Shown one piece after another: positions 1 to 14,933 of a stretch of DNA of 57,500 nucleotides. Source of the DNA: Chrysomallon squamiferum. Taxonomy: Eukaryota > Mollusca > Gastropoda > Neomphalida > Peltospiridae. The notes beneath the pieces are model-generated. The model ran no database searches. It saw only the letters and a program-made list of their open reading frames with translations, and was not told the DNA's origin. The number at the start of each line of letters is the position of its first letter. Position 1 is the stretch's first letter. The stretch covers positions 20,689,041 to 20,746,540 of the forward strand of contig CM022677.1 in the NCBI GenBank assembly GCA_012295275.1, read 5' to 3'. Both the position numbers and the translations under genes were made by a program.

Positions 1-89
1 ATGTTCGAGATAATTAAGAACTCATTCTATTCAATAACATTTCATCATTGTAAATATCACCAAATTCCAATGCAACATAATTAATAAAA

Positions 90-1145
90 ACATTGACAAA
101 TTGATTTAATTTACAAAATTGCTGCCTTCATCTTGTCTTCATTTTCAACAGCGGTAGTGATTATTTCGACTTCTCTTGGTATCTCAAGAGTTGCACTTGA
201 TAAAACACCCTACCTAGCACAGAACAGGTTGGAAAAATAAAACTTGGTAGCACACACAGATCAGTTTGGTTTCTTGAATATTTAACAATACGAATGCCAC
301 CTTTGACAGCTGTACTGTTCATGTCACTCTCACTATATTCAGACAGAATGCCGATAATTTTCCATCGGCTACTTCTACCTTCTGTCAACTTGGGGGACAT
401 ATATAGTCACCTTGTCGCCTACTTGTACAGGTATCAGGGTAGGCTTATTTCTTTTCACCATGTGTCGAGCTTGCATAGTCTGGACTTCGTTAGCTCTCTT
501 TTGCTCTATCTCCGTAGCTTCTCGGCACCAGGAGACAAATGTGTAGAGGAATCAGTAGTAGTCATCATGCGATCAACACCTTCGTAGTGAACTAGCAATA
601 CAATGGTGCAAGTAGATCATCCTCTGACTGCAATCAGTGGAGTGTTTCAAGAGGGATGCTACACAATGAGAACGAGAACCCAACAGTGCCGTAAACTGGG
701 AACACTTAATCCCACTGTGAAGACTGGAGTTCTTTAGATGAAAGGCATTTAAGTCTAACAGTCCATTTAGTTCTACTGTTATTTGCTAGCCCACAGACAA
801 GCATGTCCTTAATGTCACATGTTGCTCTTTTTAAGCACTTTGGCTCTGTGAATGCCCATTTTCCACATGGACCACATTACATTCAGTTCAGTGATTACAT
901 GTGCAGTCAATTCTTAAACACTCTCACTTTGCACCAGGAAAGGAGCACGAAATAGGAGAACATTTTTAGCAGTTGAAATGCAACGTCAGTGGCACCTTTC
1001 GATGGTAAACAACACAAAACACAGATATGGTCTTGACAGACCATCACTGAATAATAGTTAGACATTTTGTGTAATGACTGATGAAAAACATTTGTTCCCC
1101 GTTAAGTTGTTTTAACAAGAAGCCTTTATGAACTTGAAGTATAAT
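90..1145. repeat. Intronic interspersed repeat, copy R1 (direct repeat of R2)
   Basis: Non-coding stretch at the left edge. Many blocks recur in the same order at about 1795-2890, for example 'agaggaatcagtag', 'agtagatcatcctctga', 'acagtccatttag' and 'gcatgtccttaatgtcaca'. There are no convincing coding exons. Either a diverged mobile element or part of a duplicated intron; I cannot name the family. Confidence 0.6.
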
Positions 1146-1169
1146 GAAAATATATATTCATAAAACATT

Positions 1170-1529
<360 letters not shown>

Positions 1530-1587
1530 ATGTTGGGAAGAAGGAATCTGAAAGTGTAAATTAATATTTTTATTTTATGTTTTTCAG

Positions 1588-4233
<2,646 letters not shown>

Positions 4234-4959
4234 ATTATACTTTGTCTCTTCAGCTGACCATTTGTAATGTAAGGTACATGATTTCAGGGAAAATTATTTT
4301 ACTTTGTCACGTCATGCGACCGTTTATTATTATATAAAGTCAGAGATGAACATTTTACTAAGTTTGTGCTTGAGATGATTTGTCACAAATGTCTGAGAGC
4401 TATTTTTCGCTACAGAATTTACAAGATGTTGTGGCTATTGATACATTTTCTTCTGATTGTTTCTGTTCAAGACGTTATAAACCAATCTACGTGCATTTTG
4501 CATTAGACTTTACTATTATTATCTTTAATCAGCTATGATTATTATTATTAATATTTTTGTTGTTCTTGTTGTTGTCCTTCTTCATCTTCTTCTTCTTCTT
4601 CTTCATCATCTTCTTCTTCTTCTTCTTCTTCTTCTTCTTCTTCTTCTTCTTCTTCTTCTTCTTCTTCTTGTTGTTCTTATTATTATTATTATTACCAGTG
4701 TTGTAGTTCTTAAAGTTCATAAGGGTTATAAATCAGAGGTTCTCATGTTGTTTTTTTTTTTTTTTTATATTTTACTTTCGGTTGGTGAGTAACTGTTTGT
4801 TAATACCATGACATTGCTGTACGATGAGTTAATACATGAGAGAAATATACACGTTGTTTAACTGATTAATGAGTAAGTCAAAACAGATAGTTTTTAATAA
4901 GGTTTAGGTTTTTTATTTTATTTTTTTTCCTGTGGTTTCATTTGTTTTCTTCACGTATT

Positions 4960-5090
4960 TCGGCAATGGCTCAGTGTCACAGTAATTCAGTGACAGAACA
5001 GATTTCACGTGCTGTAGGCTGCGATTCAGTGATGTCTCTTTTTACGTCCAGTGTAGGACATCTTGTTATTTATTTTAAGCAGCTTATCCA
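4960..5090 (+). repeat. Inverted-repeat arm flanking gene A (left, outer)
   Basis: Contains 'ggctcagtgtcacagtaatt' and 'gtgatgtctctttttacgtc'. The reverse complement of this block occurs at about 14718-14845, on the other side of gene A. Confidence 0.7.
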
Positions 5091-5959
5091 ATGCAGAGTT
5101 CTATGACTACGACAGCTTTCTCCAAAAAAGTAAATTTTGTGTAGAACTTTAACAGAAATTACGCATTGCAATCAGAGGAAATCCAACGTCGTCAATCCAA
5201 ATAAATCCAAATATCAGATACCGTCATCATATTTACGTGTTTTGGTGTGTTTTTTACGACTCAAGTCTTATTTAGATATGCTGCACAATGTTGGTTCATT
5301 TTCTTTGGAGCTTTTCGTTTTATTTTTTTTTTTTTTTTTTTTTTGTTATTGTTGATTTTTCTTCCGCTCTGCTGTCACGTTGGTCTCGTTCTCGAGCTAC
5401 TTGTGCGGCTGGCAGGTCATTCATTATCTGAAACTTTAATTTAGCACCTGATTTGAAGCAGCGATTTGTTTTTCCCCGAACTTGAAAAAGAAACAAATCG
5501 TGCAACGATTTTAATGGAAAAAACGAATGCAATATGCCGGGTAGGTATCTGATTACAGACACAACAACAATAAAAAAAAAATAATAATAATAAAAAAAAA
5601 ATAATAATAATAATAATAAAAAAAAAAATAATAATAATAATAATAATAATAAAAATCAAATTTAAAAATCAAAAATAATTAAAAATAAAAGCAGAATTTT
5701 ATGGTTAAAGGTTGACAGCCTATTGCAGAGTGAAGAAGGGTGCCTCTTCAGTTGTTTCTGAGTTCCCACGTGACCTACAGTTGTAAGGAACTGTGATATA
5801 TTTAGCGTCCAGCAAGGATGTTAATCCTTTTTTCACTGACATTTTTTTCTTTATTTTCTTTAATTGTTTTTTTTGTTTTTTTTCGTTTTTGCGTTCGCCA
5901 TTAATGGATTTTGCCTGCGGATTGCCCGTGTTTAATGAGGGTAGCGTAGCACAGTCTGA

Positions 5960-6065
5960 AAACCTCTTTTGTAAATAATACTGTTATCATTCTGCAAATT
6001 TTGTTCGCAAATAAAACGGTTATATACATTTCGTGAGTTTTGTATTCTGTTCATGACAGAGTTAG
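5960..6065 (+). repeat. Inverted-repeat arm flanking gene A (left, inner)
   Basis: Block with 'atcattctgcaaattttgtt' and 'tgtattctgttcatgac'. Its reverse complement, with mismatches, is at about 14405-14515. Confidence 0.6.
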
Positions 6066-6656
6066 CATTAGACATGCACTCACAAAAACAAATACATACG
6101 CTTAAATACATACCTTGACACACAGTAACAAACACACATTCGTAAACACATGCAAACAAATTAAAACACATATTACACATACACATACAGAATAACAAAC
6201 GCCTACACGTACACATTTGGACATGTACATATATACATGCACGCAATGTATATGTTTTATATACACTGACACACATACATACACACAAACAAACACACAC
6301 ACATATACAATACACCCAAAGCAACAGATATAAAACACATTTGGAAACTAAATGAACACAAAGGTGTTTTCGCGTGTGTGTCTCTCTCTGTCTGTGATCT
6401 CATCCTAAACTGATTTCATCCTGAAGTAGTTGTGTATCTTATATAAATACTCAGATACGATTAAACATATCCATAAACAGTTATGTACAAAATATTTGTA
6501 TATCATAGGAGTATGCATGTATCTAGGTGTGTTAACATAATTACTATAATGCACAATGAGTAACAACGACCAACAGAAATACGGAAAGAATTTATAATGA
6601 TCTGCGTGATCATTTATTTATCTATCTTCTCGTCTTAGCTTTCTGTCGATAATTCT

Positions 6657-6776
<120 letters not shown>

Positions 6777-6857
6777 ACATTTCTGTTTTTTTCAAAGCGG
6801 GAATTTTATTTTTATTTCTGATAAGAAGAATAAAATAAATTAAAATAAATATTTGCA

Positions 6858-6912
6858 TCCCATACCAGGCCTCTCAAGTAGCAGCTGACGTAAATAACAA
6901 ATTACGTAATTA
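6858..6912 (+). promoter_or_regulatory. Conserved upstream block of gene A (candidate promoter or first-exon region)
   Basis: Non-coding block shared in order and spacing with the 5' flanks of B (27489-27543, inverted) and C (44098-44152, inverted). Shared elements are ccataccaggcctct, an E-box CAGCTG overlapping TGACGTAA, and a palindrome ATTACGTAAT like a PAR-bZIP site. It could also contain a non-coding first exon. No transcription start can be seen. Confidence 0.35.
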
Positions 6913-7378
6913 AAGAACAAAACAGGACAAAAAAAAAAAATTGAAATCAAAGAAGACGCACAACTGTTACGGCTTAAAAAGTAATAATGTCATAATAACA
7001 AACTGAAATTTCCAGTTTACCCTGAAACATTTGATTTTTATTTTTATTTATTTATTTATTATTATTTTATAACAGAAGTCTCGACAGTGTCACTATTGTA
7101 ACAGTAGGTAAACCTTATTTTTGTTGTTCGTTTTTATATATATATTTTTTTAACTGTTTTTATAACGACTTGATTTTCTTATAATTAGCATTTTATTCCG
7201 TATACAAACTGATAACAAGGAACGACTACTCTAGAGCCATTCAACCTTTCAGGCAGTGGAGATTTCGATAGGAGCATCTACAAACACTTACTTCATTAAT
7301 GTATAATAAACATTTGGGGTGGCTGTGATTACAGAAATATATTAGACTGATGTACAACAAATTAACATATTCAGAGGA

Positions 7379-7381
<3 letters not shown>

Positions 7382-7471
<90 letters not shown>

Positions 7472-7531
7472 TCCATTTGTTTTATTATATTTTATTTGTA
7501 TTTTTTCCTTTACTTTTTATTTTTGTTGTTG

Positions 7532-7587
<56 letters not shown>

Positions 7588-7588
7588 T
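7382..7588. repeat. (CT)n and (TTA)n microsatellites before gene A exon 1
   Basis: CT tract about 7382-7469, then a TTA tract about 7533-7588 that runs almost into the exon 1 acceptor at 7594-7595. Confidence 0.97.
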
Positions 7589-7595
7589 TATTCAG

Positions 7596-9081
7596 GTGCT
7601 CAAAATAACGTGAAACTGGATTAATTTGAATTTTAAGAACATTATGGCTATTATTATTTTGATATTAATATACACCCACTTCATCGTTCTCCGAGTACGT
7701 GCTCAGTGTCCTTCACAATGTCGTTGTGACAGTTCCACCTTTCTTTATGAAGTCGTTTGTCCAGAATCACCAGATTTCTTTCCCGATCTGTCCGTACTGA
7801 CACAGCAGAGAAAGATTATTCGACTCGTTATACACCTCGATCCTTCCAAGACGTTAACAAAATCAGATTTCCCGTTCAATTCAACAATAGTTTTTCTTGA
7901 AATCAAGTCAAAAAGTAGCCCGTTTCTGGCAAGCGAGGCTTTGATTAGATTGGCACATTCGTTAGGATATCTGAGTCTTCAAAACGCTGGAATATCTTTT
8001 AAGAACAAGATGACTTTCTTAAAAGGACTTACGAAGCTCTATAAGCTTGTGCTGAGCGAGAACCGGCAGACGGACGGGATTCTGCATCAAGACTGTTTCT
8101 CTGACCTAAACCTCACCATTCTGACGGACATACAGCTAGAGGACTGCAACCTGACACACATAGAAGGACATCCTTTCTATGATCTGCAGTCACTTCTATT
8201 TATAAATCTGCAGTCTAATCAGATAAGAAGAGTGAGTCCAGCTTTCGATTACACGGAAGGCCTTCGTTATATGGATCTGGGAAACAACAGCATCAAGGTA
8301 ATCGGAAATGAAGCTTTCAGAGGAGTTGGTAAATTAAGACATTTGATATTAAATGACAATCAACATTTAACTTTTGAATCAAACTGTTTGAGCGAACTAA
8401 GGACGATCATGGAAGAGCTTGTGCTGCGAAACTGCACACTGGATGATGTACCAACTTGTATTCGTAATTTCAACAAGCTAAAAGAACTCGATCTTGCTGA
8501 CAATCCGCTTACATCTTTCACTAGAGAGTCTCTTGTAGGACAAATGTGTCTGCAAGAACTTGATGTTAGTGGAACAAAGTTTCCATTGTCAGCAACAATT
8601 TTCAGTGCACAAGGAAACTGTTTGAAAACATTATCACTAAACAGGAGAAATTTAATTGTAATCCCGATTCAAATTTTTGAAAATTTACCAAATCTTAGAA
8701 AGATAAGCTTGAAAAGCAACAAAATAAGAACTGTACCAGCAAACGCTTTCAAGGGCTTTCCTATAACCCATCTGGACTTATCTGAAAATCCACTGCTTAC
8801 AATTGATGGGAACTTGTTCAGTAAATTTGGTTTTAATCTTTATATTGGACTAAAGGAAACTGCACTGGTAGATGTGGAATTCGTACTTCATTACGAAAGA
8901 GACAAATTTCGGAAAATTGACTTGATGGGCACAAACCTTGTTTGCAGCTGTAGTCTGTATAAAATAATGCTTGATTTACCTAATGATGTTCTGTATGGAC
9001 ATTGCATGGATGGATACAGAAGAGTCTATCTTTGGACAGAACAGTCGAAATCTTATCTACAAAATAAGTACAACTGTGATT
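7596..9081 (+). CDS. Gene A exon 1: 5' UTR end, signal peptide, LRR domain
   Basis: Acceptor tattcag at 7589-7595. The coding start chosen is ATG 7644, since the open frame extends upstream only to a TTG. A hydrophobic leader (MAIIILILIYTHFIVLRVRA) is followed by an LRR N-cap (CPSQCRC...VVC), leucine-rich repeats with LxxLxLxxN-type spacing (for example LRYMDLGNNSIKVI) over residues of about 50-425, and a C-cap with CSCSLYK and a C-D-C pair. The donor GTGAGT lies over the CDCEY codons, so the exon ends in phase 1. The coding part is 1438 nt, identical in length to B. Confidence 0.92.
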
Positions 9082-9963
9082 GTGAGTATTAAGTAATTGT
9101 AGACAATTTGTTAGTTACAACAACACAAATGACTGCTACTACTGCTACTACTACTATAACTATTATTATTATTACTACAACTACTGCTGCTACTGAGATT
9201 ATTATTATTATTGCTGCTACTGCGTATGCTACTACTGTTATTACTGCACCTGATACTTCTACTACAACAACTCTACTGCTTGTAGTATTATTAGTTTAAT
9301 ATCATTATTATCGTCATCATCAGCATCGTCAGTACAATTATCATAATCATAATCAAAATTACCATGACAATTACGAATAATATGTATCTGTGTTCAACCA
9401 TCAGTCCATCCGTGCATCCGTACATCCGAATTTCTACCTGCTATCTGTTACATTTTGGTACGCAGTATTGATCAATATATACATGTTCTCTTTTTTTCCT
9501 AGTTACTAACATTTGGTCGTTATGGCGACGGTCGGACCTTGCTGCGTGTGACAGTAACTGTATTCGAACAGTGAGGTATGAGCGCACATGTCTGAAAAAT
9601 AAAACCTGTTTTGGCTTACAAAGAGGAACCCGATCTATGAGATGCTGGGAGTCTTGCTACAAGGGTAAGTGAACTGCTTTGTCAGGACTAGAAACTTGAA
9701 ATTACTGTATTTTTCATTTAAAACTGCAGTATCGTCAACTAACACTGTAAATAACGATTGTGTCTAGCTGAGTCATAGTATTGTCAACTAACATTGTAAA
9801 TTACCATTATGTCTAGTTAAGCTGCAGTGCACTAAGCGACGTTGTAAATTATATCAGTTACATTACAGCAATGGACTTTGCTTCACACATAAGTTACATC
9901 TGTTACGTTGTTGTTGTTGTTGTTCTTCTTCTTCTTCTTTTCATTATTATGATTATGATTATG

Positions 9964-10028
<65 letters not shown>

Positions 10029-10983
10029 GATTATTATTATTATTATTACTGTTATTGTTGTTGCTGTTATTATTATTATTATTTTAATTGTTTCCCAAAA
10101 GTTGATGGTGGATGGAGTGGATGGTTTATTAAGAACAGTACAGACTGCTCTGTAACGTGTGGTTATGGTAAAAGAGAATACGAAACTTTTCGAATATGCA
10201 CGAACCCTCGACCACAAAACGGAGGAAGAAACTGCGTTGGACAAAGAACAAGACATGCGATAGAGCCGTGTATTGAGAGCGTGTGTCCTGGTACGATGCA
10301 CGATAACCAGGATGGTTGAATGAGACTTACTGATTCTTTCAGTGACACATTTGTATCATTAATTCTGTTTAATTTTAAACCGGATTCCTTTTCTATCCTT
10401 TTTATTTTTTCTTGAGAATGAAAGAATCCTGTTGTCAATAATAATAATAATAATAATTAAAAAAAAAAAAAAAAATTTAAAAAATAAAAAAATAAAAAAA
10501 AATAAATAGAAAAAATACTGATCAATGAAAATATAAAAATAAATAAAGAGATAAATAATTAATTAAATAAATAAATAAATAAAACGAAAACAAAAATAAT
10601 AATAATAATAATAAAAAATAAACATACACACAGAGACAGATCTTTACATTTGCATATTTATAATAACAATAATTCTATAGATGATCCTGGATGGGCCCGA
10701 TGGATACAGATTCGTTCATCATCTTGTGGCGTTACTTGTTCAGTCGGTGTCAAAAGTGTAACTCTGATTCGAAACTGTCAAGGGACTAACGGAATACGCT
10801 GTGATGGGCCCAACGTTAAAACTGCCTTGATCGACTGTAACACGGGCGTTAACTGTCCTGGTAAGGCTTCTCTGTCTTTACATTTGTTATTCTTATTGTA
10901 TAGAAATGTATTTGAAACATATCTATGATATTTCATTGAAAAAGGGTTATAAATAACGTTGTCTTTCACCTAGATAATAATAA

Positions 10984-11080
<97 letters not shown>

Positions 11081-11089
11081 GTATGTATG

Positions 11090-11123
<34 letters not shown>

Positions 11124-11290
11124 TGTGTATATATATCTGCCAGCCAATTAATATTATCTGACTGTCTGCACATCTGTCGCTCTCCCTATCTACCTAATTG
11201 TACGTCCTTCTGTGTATCTAATTCTGAATGATGCTTTTCATAATAATAGAATCAACAACAATATTATCATCACCATCATATTCATCATTG

Positions 11291-11371
<81 letters not shown>

Positions 11372-11799
11372 CATAATAATAATGACTCTCTCTATATATA
11401 TATATTCTTTTTTCTTTTTTTTTTCTTTTTTTTAATAAAAACGCCAACAAAATAAATGAAGGAGACTTAGAACCGATAATTGCAAAATCTGGTAAGAAAT
11501 TCTCACATCAGCTGATTTGTACGAATTAATTGCCTAAAGATAATTCTTTTATTTTATTTCATTTCGTTTAAGCCATCAGTAATATATTATAAAGCAGAAG
11601 GTAACCTTTAAATCATGTATAAGCTGTTTAAGTGCAGTTAATTAGGAGATTAAACGTAATTAACTAATTGAGCAGCTAACAAACCAACAGCTAATTAAAT
11701 AATTACAATAAAGAAATAAGAACAACATCTACAACAACAACAACAACAACAACAACAATAATAATAATAATCATAATAATGATGATAATAATAATAATG

Positions 11800-11842
<43 letters not shown>

Positions 11843-13029
11843 TAATAATAATATATGAGAATAGATAAATAAACTGTGTGTTAGTTGTGTATGATACATG
11901 TTGTATTGTTATAACTACATAACATCATCATTAATTTCTAGTGGATGGACGATGGTCACCATGGGTTCAGTTTGTAGACTACGACTGCTCTGTGACGTGC
12001 GGGATGGGTTATCGTATGAATGTGAGACACAGAAAGTGCGCAGATCCGTCTCCAAGATACGGCGGGAAATTGTGCGAAGGTTCCGAGAAAGACGTTTCCA
12101 CTAGAGAGTGTTTTCCTGGACTATTTTGTAGTAGTACGTTTGTTTCCATTTTTATATTACTCTACGTTGTATTAGAAGTGTTTACTTTCGTTGATAATTA
12201 CCCACTTTTAATTGTTGCTGGTCGTTGTATGTCATTAGTTTTTGGACAGCAGTTGATTTCGAAGCTGAAATTCGCAATGTCGTGTCAGAAGATTATTTAT
12301 TTTACTTTTATTGGCGTCTTTAATACAGAAAACTTTGATAAAAATGGGTATCCCATTAACGTTTTATTGTCTATATTAGTTCACAATCAAAACACAGAAA
12401 CACACACTTTTTGCGTCTTTAATACAGTCAGTGAAGTTCAGTCCAAAAAAAATAAATAAATAAAAATTCTGGATATATTTGTTAATAATAACAATAATAA
12501 TAATAATAATACTAAAAAAAAATGTTTCTTACGTCTAATACTTAAGTAATTAAATTCGTTTGTGTTTATGTGTGTGTGTCTGCATATTTATCTCCGTTTG
12601 CATGCTTCTATTTATTTATGTATTTTAATTACTTTTATTTATTTATGTATTTTAATTACTTTTATTTATTCAGATTTAACTGCGGCGCATACAGGCTCAG
12701 GGAAAGGTAAGGAAATGATAAAAAAACAACTTTGATAAAAATGAATAAACCAGTGAAAAATGATGATAGGAGAAAGAAGAAAATTGAATAAATAAACATT
12801 TTATTTTTCTTTTACAGACAAGGAGACATAAAAAAGATAACACATTTCTGGGTAAACAAGTTTTGCTTTATTATATACAGTCCAATATATAAATTTATTT
12901 TGTCTTTATTTTTGATCATCTGTAGGATGTATTAATCTTTTGTGGGCTGTTTTCCTTTTTATAGGAACAACATTTCCTGTTCTAGGATAGAAGAGTTTGG
13001 TGAATGTATGTGTCGATGTAAACATGTAT

Positions 13030-13091
<62 letters not shown>

Positions 13092-13725
13092 AGTTACTAA
13101 ATTATATCACTAGGACGCAAAATAGGACGTTTAAAATGATGGCACTGATGATACTTGTGTTTGTCACAGTAGATGTTTCCATAATCTTCAAGTAAACTTT
13201 CACTATAACAAAAACACCAAAAGACACAAAATGAAAATAAAGACTCGATGTGATAGATAAACAGATATTCCTAGGTACGTACACCATTTATACGTATGCG
13301 CTTCTATATATATGTGATATACATACAAGTATGCTTAGATGCATATTTAATTACGTTTGTATGCATGTGTTTGTAGATGTCAGTGGTTCATATCTATGCA
13401 TATAGGTAGTTAGGTAAGTTTATATGTAGGTATGTATGTATATATGTCTGTGTGTGCGTGGGCGTGTGTGCTTGTAACATGTCTGTACATATACATTTCC
13501 AACCATCATATTTACACTCACTGTTTGACACTGCAAAAATATAAATAATTAATTTCACTTTAAACAGATTACAAAATGTAATGCGCACTTTAACCTTCAC
13601 GTTTTGATTATAACAGTTTCAGAAGAAACATCATTAATACCTTAGAAAAGAGGCAAAATCAAAAGAAAGAAGATCAGTGTGGTATGAAGAATCCAGGTTT
13701 TGATTTTTATGAGGACAACGATTAA
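7644..13725 (+). CDS. Gene A: LRR plus four TSP1 protein, stop before the membrane exon
   Basis: Exons: 7644-9081 (signal peptide, LRR), 9503-9664, 10102-10290, 10681-10860 (TSP1 1-3), 11462-11491 (mini-exon), 11942-12133 (TSP1 4), 12674-12706 (linker a), 12818-12851 (linker b, broken), 13114-13191 (transmembrane), 13617-13725 (tail). All junctions to linker b are canonical and phase 1-1. Linker b has TAA at 12829-12831, giving a predicted product of about 745 residues with no membrane anchor. Linker b is 34 nt, not 33, and the transmembrane exon is 78 nt, not 79. These two indels would cancel, but the in-frame stop remains. The tail exon is still open and family-like. So A may be secreted, or may be losing its 3' half. 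The role is inferred as extracellular recognition or adhesion. I know no named orthologue. Confidence 0.75.
9110..9300. repeat. ACT/ATT-rich simple sequence in intron 1 of gene A
   Basis: Degenerate (CTA)n/(ATT)n sequence just after the LRR exon. Related CTA/GTA-rich DNA follows the LRR exon in B (24480-24640) and C (41610-41770), so this low-complexity tract is ancestral to the paralogues. Confidence 0.8.
9503..9664 (+). CDS. Gene A exon 2: TSP1 module 1
   Basis: Acceptor ttttcctag, donor gtaagt, phase 1-1, 162 nt. It has the C-mannosylation-type motif WSLW, then six cysteines (ACDSNC, TCLKNKTC, RCWESC). It aligns with B exon 2 and C exon 2. Confidence 0.9.
9963..10033. repeat. (TTA)n microsatellite
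   Basis: Intron 2 of gene A, about 70 nt before the TSP1 2 acceptor. Confidence 0.95.
10102..10290 (+). CDS. Gene A exon 3: TSP1 module 2
   Basis: Acceptor cccaaaag, donor gtacga, phase 1-1, 189 nt. Classical TSP1 with GGWSGW, DCSVTCGYG (O-fucosylation-type CxxTCG), NPRPQNGG and C-terminal EPCIESVCPG. Confidence 0.92.
10681..10860 (+). CDS. Gene A exon 4: TSP1 module 3
   Basis: Acceptor tctatag, donor gtaagg, phase 1-1, 180 nt. Motifs are DDPGWARW, SCGVTCSVGV and GVNCPG. Confidence 0.9.
10985..11126. repeat. (CT)n then (GTAT)n microsatellites
   Basis: CT tract to about 11079, then GTAT repeats to 11126, in the intron after TSP1 3 of gene A. Confidence 0.96.
11297..11370. repeat. (TTA)n then (TTTA)n microsatellites
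   Basis: Simple repeats just upstream of the 30-nt mini-exon of gene A. Confidence 0.95.
11462..11491 (+). CDS. Gene A 30-nt mini-exon between TSP1 3 and 4
   Basis: Acceptor sequence aaatgaag preceded by a long T-rich tract, donor gtaaga, phase 1-1. It reads GDLEPIIAKSG. The same exon in B and C (GDIVGNVSKPG) has identical length, acceptor and position, which supports it although it is very short. Confidence 0.7.
11733..11855. repeat. (CAA)n/(ATA)n microsatellite
   Basis: Intron before TSP1 4 of gene A. Confidence 0.93.
11942..12133 (+). CDS. Gene A exon 5: TSP1 module 4
   Basis: Acceptor atttctag, donor gtacgt, phase 1-1, 192 nt. Motifs are DGRWSPW, DCSVTCGMGY, RYGGKLCEG and RECFPGLFC. 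Open sequence past the donor is read-through into the intron. Confidence 0.92.
12674..12706 (+). CDS. Gene A linker exon a, 33 nt
   Basis: Acceptor tttattcag, donor gtaagg, phase 1-1. It reads NLTAAHTGSGKG. There is a possible N-glycosylation sequon (NLT). The sequence is unlike B linker a, but the position and phase match. Confidence 0.6.
12818..12851 (+). pseudogene. Gene A linker exon b, with in-frame stop and +1 base
   Basis: It aligns with B exon b (17741-17773): acceptor tttacag, then ACA..GAGACA. In A the next codon is TAA (12829-12831) and an extra A makes the exon 34 nt. If included it ends the protein before the membrane helix. Confidence 0.65.
13028..13086. repeat. (CA)n microsatellite
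   Basis: Pure CA tract about 27 nt before the transmembrane-exon acceptor of gene A. Confidence 0.97.
13114..13191 (+). CDS. Gene A transmembrane exon, 78 nt (one base short)
   Basis: Acceptor atcactag as in B and C, donor gtaaac. It encodes MMALMILVFVTVDVSIIF, but only if entered in phase 2. Family exons are entered in phase 1. Exon skipping from linker a or TSP1 4 cannot supply phase 2. Confidence 0.55.
13617..13725 (+). CDS. Gene A cytoplasmic tail exon
   Basis: Acceptor ttataacag, entered in phase 2. It is a basic, charged tail with CGMKNPGFDF and ends EDND at TAA 13723-13725. The tail aligns with gene 0, B and C. Confidence 0.65.
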
Positions 13726-14404
13726 CAATTTAATATAGATTTTACTTTGTCTGTGTATGCGACTATTTGTTATTACGGTATGTAAAGTCGGAAATGAGAG
13801 ATTTTATTTTATCACTGCAGGTGACATTTTTTTGTTATGTAAGATACAAAATGTCCCTGTATCAGGTGTGACGGTTATTAATACGTGTTTGATGTGCTTC
13901 TATAAAACTAATGAATTTATTTGAAATTTCTATTGCAATTTAAGTGATTTACTTCTGATTTTAACGAATGCAGTTTGTTGCAAATGAACGTCATTCATTA
14001 TTTACAAAATGAAGCTGACATCTATTCTCTTCGCCTCGTGTTTGTCATTTTCGTTAGTGTATGAGTTTCACCTACACCGTTATACAATTAAATATCAACC
14101 AAAAATTGTTATTATTATAGTTCATCTGAGAAAAAAGAAATTGCATATGTTATTTATTATTTACTAATGCCATTAAATAGTTCATCTGAGGTGAAAATAA
14201 TCTGATTGATTATTTCTTTGCTGTTTTAATATTTATCAATGTCATTAAAATAGTTGAAAATAATACTAATAATTTTTAAAGTGTAATTTATTTCACAATG
14301 CAATTAAAATGTTAAAGCAAAATAGCTTTAGTAATTGTTTCTGTGTTGTTGCTGTTTTTTAATCTTTAACAATGTCATATGGATGAGTATGTGTTTTGTG
14401 ACTG

Positions 14405-14515
14405 AATTATTAGTTAACGCAGTCATGAAGAGAATACAAAATCCACACAATGTATATAACAGTTTTATTTGTGTGAAGAAAATTTGCAGAATGATAAGAA
14501 TAGTATTTAGAAGAA
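14405..14515 (-). repeat. Inverted-repeat arm flanking gene A (right, inner)
   Basis: Imperfect reverse complement of about 5960-6065. Confidence 0.6.
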
Positions 14516-14717
14516 AAAAAAAAAACTTACAAAAATACGCTTAACCCACCCATTGTTCAACATATCTAAACAACGTAAATATGATGAAGTTACGTGACCT
14601 TTGGATTTACGTGGATTGGCGACACCGGATTCCCTGTGTATGCAATGTTAATATGTGCTGAGGCTGCATAAAAATTTAGTGTGGGACATGCTGTGATAGT
14701 CACATAATCTGCATTGC

Positions 14718-14845
14718 ATCAGCATCTGAAAATAAATAACAAGATGTCCTACACTGGACGTAAAAAGAGACATCACTGAATCGCAGCCTACTGCACGTGA
14801 AATCTGTTCTGTCACTGAATTACTGTGACACTGAGCCATTGCCGA
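14718..14845 (-). repeat. Inverted-repeat arm flanking gene A (right, outer)
   Basis: Close reverse complement of about 4960-5090. Confidence 0.7.
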
Positions 14846-14933
14846 AGAAAAGCAAGAACACCCATTGTACAGAAACAATTCACAGATCTGAATTTACATC
14901 GAGTAATAAAAGCTATAATTCTTATATATTATC

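Larger units (their letters stand above)
4234..6600. other. Gene 0 to gene A intergenic region
   Basis: No supported coding exon. It holds a (TTC)n tract (about 4579-4668), T-runs, (ATA)n at 5570-5653, CA/TG-rich sequence at 6060-6340, and two blocks (about 4960-5090 and 5960-6065) that recur inverted downstream of gene A. Confidence 0.7.
13726..14930. other. Gene A 3' flank
   Basis: Probable 3' UTR and intergenic DNA. The block around 13868 (gtgacggttattaatacgtgt) matches the 3' flank of B read on the minus strand (about 16665), so the 3' UTRs are homologous. I see no other exon. Confidence 0.6.

Noticed and set aside
161-587. Coding frames of 79 and 97 codons at the left edge, and 2512-2703
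   Set aside because: They lie in diverged repeat copies R1 and R2, the frames are not conserved between the copies, and no known domain is visible.
4529-4792. Open frames of poly-Leu, poly-Lys, poly-Ile, poly-Tyr or poly-Asn in many places (for example 9871-10301, 15197-15545, 23234-23907, 37711-38070, 49524-51085)
   Set aside because: Translations of trinucleotide microsatellites. Where a TSP1 exon shares the frame (10102-10290, 49495-49674), only the exon is kept.
7626-7643. Upstream extension of exon 1 (NFKN... before the first Met) in A, B and C
   Set aside because: It begins at TTG, not ATG, and the ATG that follows gives a standard signal peptide.
12134-12459. Open frame continuing after TSP1 4 in A (and in B 18754-18977, C 32617-32927)
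   Set aside because: A gtacgt donor at the same place in all three and loss of cysteine pattern beyond it indicate intron read-through.
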